Origin: Pseudomonas frederiksbergensis
Lineage (GTDB): Bacteria > Pseudomonadota > Gammaproteobacteria > Pseudomonadales > Pseudomonadaceae
Length of the DNA: 64,000 bases
NCBI RefSeq assembly: GCF_003732275.1
Contig: NZ_MOBM01000015.1
Coordinates: 130,906 to 194,905 of the forward strand
Reading direction: 5' to 3'
The notes beneath the pieces are model-generated. The model worked only from the letters and a program-made list of their open reading frames with translations, did not search any database and was not told the DNA's origin. This document shows positions 60,070 through 64,000 of the stretch, piece by piece. How positions within the stretch are numbered: position 1 is the first letter of the stretch; every line of letters begins with the position of its first letter. The position numbers and the translations under genes were made by a program.

Positions 60070-60690
60070 ATGAGCACTATCAGCATCATCGGTTCAGGAG
60101 GCATGGCCGCGGCGATCGCCAGTCGTACCGCCAAAGCTGGATACACCGTTGAGGTGGTCAGCCGCAACCCCGCCAAGGCGCAGGCGCTGGCCGACAAGCT
60201 CGCAGCCGGAGCGATCACAGGAACCTACGGGGCCGCGCCCGCCGGCGACATCGTCATCCTCGCCGTGCCGTACAACGGTGCGGCGTCGGTGGTGGCCGAT
60301 TACGGGGACGCGCTCGACGGCAAGGTGATCATCGACATCACCAACACAGCCTCTCCGGACCTCACGGGCCTCGTCTCTCCCGCCGGCAGTTCTGGTGCGC
60401 AGGAAATCGCCAAGATCGTCCCCGCCAGCGCACATGTCGTGAAGGCATTCAACACCCTCTTTGGCCACGTCCTTGCCAAGGGCGGCCCCCTCGACGCGTT
60501 CATCGCCGCCGACAATCCGGAGGCCAAGGCGCGCGTCTCGACGTTCATCGAAAGTCTCGGGCTGCGTCCGTTGGATGTCGGTGGCCTGCACATGGCCCAG
60601 ACGCTTGAGGCGCTCGGCCTGATGATGATCGGCCTTGCAAAAAATGGCGCGGGCACTTGGGACATCGCCTTGAACGTCGATATCGGCTGA
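60070..60690 (+). CDS. NADPH-dependent F420 reductase-like protein, paralogue 2
   Basis: This 206-residue paralogue of the 58232 product has STISIIGSGGMAAAIASRTAKAGYTVEVVSRNPAKAQALADKLAAGAITGTYGAAPAGDIVILAVPYNGAASVV and NTLFGHVLAKGGPLDAFIAADNPEAKARVSTFIESLGLRPLDVGGLHMAQTLEALGLMMIGLA. The first 40 bases of the two genes are nearly the same, so the locus arose by duplication. The end GAGTWDIALNVDIG is family-typical. Confidence 0.88.
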   Translation: MSTISIIGSGGMAAAIASRTAKAGYTVEVVSRNPAKAQALADKLAAGAITGTYGAAPAGDIVILAVPYNGAASVVADYGDALDGKVIIDITNTASPDLTGLVSPAGSSGAQEIAKIVPASAHVVKAFNTLFGHVLAKGGPLDAFIAADNPEAKARVSTFIESLGLRPLDVGGLHMAQTLEALGLMMIGLAKNGAGTWDIALNVDIG

Positions 60691-60780
60691 ATCACCGACA
60701 CCACGCCCCTCACCGGCAGGTCCACAAGGCATCCGATTAGAACGGACGCGATCAGATGCGAGAGAAACGGAGAGATTTCG

Positions 60781-61197
60781 ATGAACAAAAAAAAGAATGT
60801 CCAGGTTGTTAAGGACTTCTTTACAGCAATGGGCCGCAGCGAAAGGCGAGATCTACTAGCGCTGGCTTCCGAAGATATTGAATGGATCATTCCGGGCGAG
60901 GACTGGCCGCTGGCTGGCACACATCGTGGGCACGCGGGATTGGCAGATCTGTTTCAGAAGGCTTCCGAAAAGATGGAAACATCAGTCATGGAGTTCCACG
61001 AATACGTGGCGCAGGGTGACCGGGTTCTGGTCGTCGGCTTCGCCAGGGGGAGAATCAAAGCCACGAATAAAACGTGGGAGGACGATTGGGTCTTCGCCAT
61101 TACCGTGCGAAATGGAAAATTGACGAACATCCGGGAGTATATCGATACACAAGCACTGGCACGGGCCTGCGAGATAGACGCGGGCTCCGGGCCCTGA
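60781..61197 (+). CDS. NTF2-like (SnoaL) domain protein
   Basis: This 138-residue single SnoaL/NTF2-like domain protein is MNKKKNVQVVKDFFTAMGRSERRDLLALASEDIEWIIPGEDWPLAGTHRGHAGLADLFQKASEKMETSVMEFHEYVAQGDRVLVVGFARGRIKATNKTWEDDWVFAITVRNGKLTNIREYIDTQAL. This fold is used by ketosteroid isomerases, polyketide cyclases and many unassigned proteins. It is the last gene of the cluster; GAGAG lies upstream of the ATG. Confidence 0.88.
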   Translation: MNKKKNVQVVKDFFTAMGRSERRDLLALASEDIEWIIPGEDWPLAGTHRGHAGLADLFQKASEKMETSVMEFHEYVAQGDRVLVVGFARGRIKATNKTWEDDWVFAITVRNGKLTNIREYIDTQALARACEIDAGSGP

Positions 61198-61380
61198 TCC
61201 ATCGGGATCGATACCACACGACACTATTCACGTTTGAACAGCCTTTCACCTAATGGCAGCTTTTGGGCCGAAACCAGACATTATTTCTGCTCCCCAAATC
61301 CGCAAAATAGGAGCGCGTTATTCCCAGTTCCGTAGCGTAGAATTTCCCAAACGCCAGTCCCCACCCGAGACGGAACCTCA

Positions 61381-62739
61381 ATGCAAACCCCCACCTCCCA
61401 ACATCCCCTCTGGCAAACCTACCTTCTATTCCTCGCCCCCATGGTCCTCTCCAATTTCCTCCAATCCATGTCGGGCACCATCAACAGCATCTACATCGGC
61501 CAAATGCTCGGCACCCAGGCTCTTGCGGCGGTATCGGGCATGTTCCCCGTGGTGTTCTTCTTCATCGCCCTGGTCATCGGCCTCGGCGCTGGCGCCGGGG
61601 TGTTGATCGGTCAAGCCTGGGGCGCTCGCGAGTTGCATTTGGTGAAGGCCATCGCTGGTTCGACGTTGCTGTTGGGGGCGATGATCGGGTTGGCGGCGGC
61701 GGTGTTGGGCAGTGTGTTTGCCCGGCCGGCGTTGCAGGGTTTGGGCACGCCGGTGGATGTGCTGGACGATGCGGTGGCGTATGCGCATGTGATGATGTGG
61801 ATCTTGCCGTCGCTGCTGGTGTTTGTGTTGTTCACGCAGTTGCTGCGTGGGGTGAGCGATACGGTGTCGCCGTTGTTGGCGCTGGTGGTGTCGACGTGTG
61901 TCGGGCTGACGCTGACACCGGCGTTGATTCTCGGTTGGTTGGGGTTGCCGCCGATGGGGATTCAGAGTGCGGCGTGGGCGGGGTTGGCGGGTAACTTGTC
62001 GGCGATGGGGTGGCTGGCGTGGCGGTTGATTCGCAAAGGGCATCCGTTGGCGCCGGATCGGGAGATGTTTGCGGCGATGCGGCTGGATCTGGAGATCCTC
62101 GGCAAGGTGTTGCGTATCGGGCTGCCGACCGGGTTGCAGATGGTGGTGCTGTCGTTATCGGAGCTGGTGATTCTGGCGCTGGTGAACCAGCACGGCTCTC
62201 AGGCGACGGCGGCGTATGGGGCGGTGACGCAGATCGTCAATTACGTGCAGTTCCCGGCGCTGTCGATTGCGATCACGGCGTCGATCCTCGGCGCGCAGGC
62301 CATCGGGGCCGGGCGCATCGAGCGCATGGGGCCGATTTTGCGCACGGGGCTTTTGATCAACGTGTGCCTGACCGGTGGTTTGGTGGTGTTGGGTTACCTG
62401 CTGTCGCACTGGTTGCTGGGGTTGTTCCTCACGGATGATTCCACGCGGGCGATGGCCGAACACCTGTTGCACATCATGCTCTGGAGCCTGTTGGTGTTTG
62501 GTTTTCAGGCGATTGTCGGCGGCATCATGCGCGCGAGCGGCACGGTGTTGGTACCGGTGGCGGTTTCCATCGTTTGCGTGGTCGGGGTGCAGTTGCCGGT
62601 GGCGTATCTGCTGGATGCGCGCTTCGGGCTGCAAGGTGTCTGGATGGCGTTTCCGGTGGCTTATCTGGGCATGCTGATCCTGCAGACGCTGTATTACAAA
62701 ATGGTCTGGCAGCATCAGAAGATTGAACGGTTGGTGTAA
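61381..62739 (+). CDS. MATE family multidrug efflux transporter
   Basis: This 452-residue, 12-segment MATE protein begins SQHPLWQTYLLFLAPMVLSNFLQSMSGTINSIYIGQMLGTQALAAVSGMFPVVFFFIALVIGLGAGAGVLIGQAWGA, with the second half repeat LRIGLPTGLQMVVLSLSELVILALVNQHGSQATAAYGAVTQIVNYVQ. It probably exports cationic drugs with Na+ or H+. Base composition changes at ~61640 from C-rich to G/T-rich codons. A MITE starts 36 bases after the stop. Confidence 0.93.
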   Translation: MQTPTSQHPLWQTYLLFLAPMVLSNFLQSMSGTINSIYIGQMLGTQALAAVSGMFPVVFFFIALVIGLGAGAGVLIGQAWGARELHLVKAIAGSTLLLGAMIGLAAAVLGSVFARPALQGLGTPVDVLDDAVAYAHVMMWILPSLLVFVLFTQLLRGVSDTVSPLLALVVSTCVGLTLTPALILGWLGLPPMGIQSAAWAGLAGNLSAMGWLAWRLIRKGHPLAPDREMFAAMRLDLEILGKVLRIGLPTGLQMVVLSLSELVILALVNQHGSQATAAYGAVTQIVNYVQFPALSIAITASILGAQAIGAGRIERMGPILRTGLLINVCLTGGLVVLGYLLSHWLLGLFLTDDSTRAMAEHLLHIMLWSLLVFGFQAIVGGIMRASGTVLVPVAVSIVCVVGVQLPVAYLLDARFGLQGVWMAFPVAYLGMLILQTLYYKMVWQHQKIERLV

Positions 62740-62774
62740 GGCCTCGTTTGAGTATCAAGCGCTGCTCTTGAGCC

Positions 62775-62973
62775 CAATGCTATTCACTTAAGCGAGACGC
62801 TTCAGTCATGCTTACCTTTGTGGCGAGCGAGCTTGCTCGCGTTGGGCTGCGTAGCGGCCCCAGAATCGGATAACAATCGCCGATTTTTGTGAGTGCTACG
62901 CACTCAAGCGGGAACAAGCTCCCTCGCCACAGGTTTCTCACTGACTTAAGAGGCTCTTAAGTGAACAGCATTG
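62775..62973. mobile_element. Complete REP-carrying MITE with 12-bp target duplication
   Basis: The ends AATGCTATTCACTTAAG (62776-62792) and CTTAAGTGAACAGCATT (62956-62972) are inverted repeats with one mismatch. The identical 12-bp TGCTCTTGAGCC lies at 62763-62774 and 62974-62985. Inside is a family B REP block (62820-62932). The right end now provides the last four codons and the stop of the minus-strand SDR gene. The ends resemble those of the 15471 element (13 of 17 positions the same). Confidence 0.85.
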
Positions 62974-63715
62974 TGCTCTTGAGCCAGTTCTCGAAGCGCG
63001 TCGGCCCGATGATGGGGTGCTCTCCCGGCGTGAGCGAATGGTCATCGATTGGCGCGCCGAAGTAGGGGACCGTGTCGTCTGGTTGGGCCTGGCGCGGGTC
63101 GTTGGTGTGTTGCAAAAACAGGCGCACGAATTCCACCAGCGGCCAGCGCTCTGGCCCGGCCACTTCCAGGGTTTGATTGCTCGGCGCTTGCACGGCGACC
63201 TTCGCCAACGCCATCGCGACATCGACCGCGGCAATCGGTTGCAGCTCGGCGGAGGTCAGGCGCACGGTGTCGCCTTCCTGAACGCCCGAGTGCGAAATCG
63301 CCCCGATGAATTCGAAGAACTGCGTGGCTCGAAGGATGGTGTAGGGGATGCCTGAGTCTTTGATGAGTGTTTCCTGCGCCATTTTCGCCCGGAAGTAACC
63401 GCTGTCGAGCATGCGCTCGGTGCCCACCACCGACAGGGCGACATGGTGTTTGATGCCTGCGGCTTTCTCGGCGGCGAGCAGGTTGCGCCCGCTGGTTTCG
63501 AAGAACTCGAGCACGGCAGCGTCTTCGAAGGAAGGCGAGTTGGCCACGTCGACCACCACGTCGGCGCCTTGCAAAGCGGTTTGCAGTCCTTCGCCGGTGA
63601 GGGCGTTGACGCCGGTGCTGGGTGACGCGGCCAGGGTTTCATGCCCCAGGTCTTGCAGGTTTTTGCACAGGTGTCTGCCGATCAGCCCGGTACCGCCAAT
63701 GACGACGATTTTCAT
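62957..63715 (-). CDS. NmrA-like SDR family oxidoreductase, C-terminus altered by a MITE
   Basis: This 252-residue NAD(P)-binding atypical SDR starts MKIVVIGGTGLIGRHLCKNLQDLGHETLAASPSTGVNALTGEGLQTALQGADVVVDVANSPS. The conserved YRAKMAQE-type motif appears as SGYFRAKMAQETLIKDSGIPYTILRATQFFEFI. The last residues TMLFT and the TAA come from the inserted MITE end. The copy of the duplicated site left of the element continues in frame as SSA and TGA, which was the likely original end. The start at 63715 is fixed by the Rossmann motif. Confidence 0.9.
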   Translation of the reverse strand: MKIVVIGGTGLIGRHLCKNLQDLGHETLAASPSTGVNALTGEGLQTALQGADVVVDVANSPSFEDAAVLEFFETSGRNLLAAEKAAGIKHHVALSVVGTERMLDSGYFRAKMAQETLIKDSGIPYTILRATQFFEFIGAISHSGVQEGDTVRLTSAELQPIAAVDVAMALAKVAVQAPSNQTLEVAGPERWPLVEFVRLFLQHTNDPRQAQPDDTVPYFGAPIDDHSLTPGEHPIIGPTRFENWLKSTMLFT

Positions 63716-63863
63716 GACTAGTCTCCCGATGCGTGTGCGGTGGGGTGGCTTGAAATCCTGCAACTATTAAAGACCCGGAATGCGTTCGATGGCAGTGAGC
63801 GCGACGATCGGGGTATTGGGTAAAAGAACGCCTGGTTCACAAAAAGAGCGGAAAATTGCACTG

Positions 63864-63884
63864 CTGGCAATGTTATATTGCCAG
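63864..63884. promoter_or_regulatory. Inverted repeat CTGGCAA-N7-TTGCCAG
   Basis: Perfect 7-base arms flank an AT-rich 7-base centre (TGTTATA). It lies ~150 bases upstream of the minus-strand SDR start and just left of a MITE end. It may be an operator; it has no T-run typical of a terminator. Confidence 0.45.
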
Positions 63885-63893
63885 CCTCTGGCC

Positions 63894-64000
63894 TAATGCC
63901 AGTCAGTTTAGATGCGCAACTTGTGGGAGCGAGCCTGCTCGCGATAGCGGCGGTACATTCAGCATCAATGTTGGCTGACCCGCCGCTATCGCGAGCAGGC
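63894..64000. mobile_element. REP-carrying MITE, cut by window end
   Basis: The left end TAATGCCAGTCAGTTTAG (63894-63911) differs by one base from the perfect end at 15471. It is followed by a family A REP unit TGTGGGAGCGAGCCTGCTCG and the spacer CAGCATCAATGTTGGCTG, then the inverted REP unit running off the window. The right end is outside. Confidence 0.75.

Overview
The window looks like chromosomal DNA of a Pseudomonas of the fluorescens group. The reasons are the high-GC coding style, the core gene order serS-cysG next to ybiB-tusEBCD, several typical Pseudomonas small families (DUF6124, DUF6388-like), and three families of short palindromic REP-type intergenic repeats built on GTGGGAGCGAGCCTGCTCGC, GTGGCGAGCGAGCTTGCTCG and TGTAGGAGCTGCCGAAGGCT. 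No tRNA, rRNA, CRISPR array, transposase gene or prophage was seen.

Layout. 1-6.4 kb: serS end, cysG, a glutathionyl-hydroquinone reductase and the minus-strand tusD-C-B-E-ybiB sulfur-relay operon. 6.4-15.5 kb: small housekeeping and stress genes (GNAT, hemerythrin, nudK, PEBP, AraC, ogt, ggt, isochorismatase, LuxR solo). 15.5-23.7 kb: a DUF6124 gene with an unusually structured leader, then two exported YtcJ-like amidohydrolases, a TorF-like porin, an NCS1 permease and a 1-Cys peroxiredoxin. 23.7-29 kb: a LacI-controlled cluster (UPF0303 protein, LacI, Gfo/Idh/MocA oxidoreductase, TIM-barrel isomerase, nucleoside-type MFS) with a perfect palindromic operator. 29-45 kb: CAP protein, AraC plus cupin, MinD/FleN-like ATPase, adenosine-specific kinase, SLATT protein, thioesterase, a frameshifted yfcF-like GST, cytochrome c, Ppx/GppA, LMW phosphatase, a secreted tandem-repeat peptide, TauE/SafE, LysR, and a TetR/MFS divergent pair. 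45-54.5 kb: trmK, AraC/LysE, SYLF, isochorismate-lyase-like protein, MAPEG, AurF-like diiron protein, AraC, isochorismatase. 54.5-58 kb is a lower-GC accessory stretch (cytochrome c, XRE regulator plus membrane protein, HxlR). 58-64 kb: an HxlR-adjacent redox cluster with two paralogous F420-reductase-like proteins, SDR, NTF2-like protein, MATE pump and NmrA-like SDR.

The most notable finding is that several REP blocks sit inside 155-200 bp MITE-like elements. These have about 18-bp terminal inverted repeats of the form TAATGCCAGTCAGTTAAG, which resemble IS4-type ends. Two copies keep 10-bp and 12-bp target duplications. One landed inside an older REP, and the other rewrote the C-terminus and stop codon of an SDR gene. 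A second notable item is the DUF6124 leader, which has two interleaved complementary arm pairs (order a-b-a'-b') and so looks like a pseudoknot or RNA switch. Several regulators also have clearly visible palindromic operators (LacI, XRE, TetR, HxlR).
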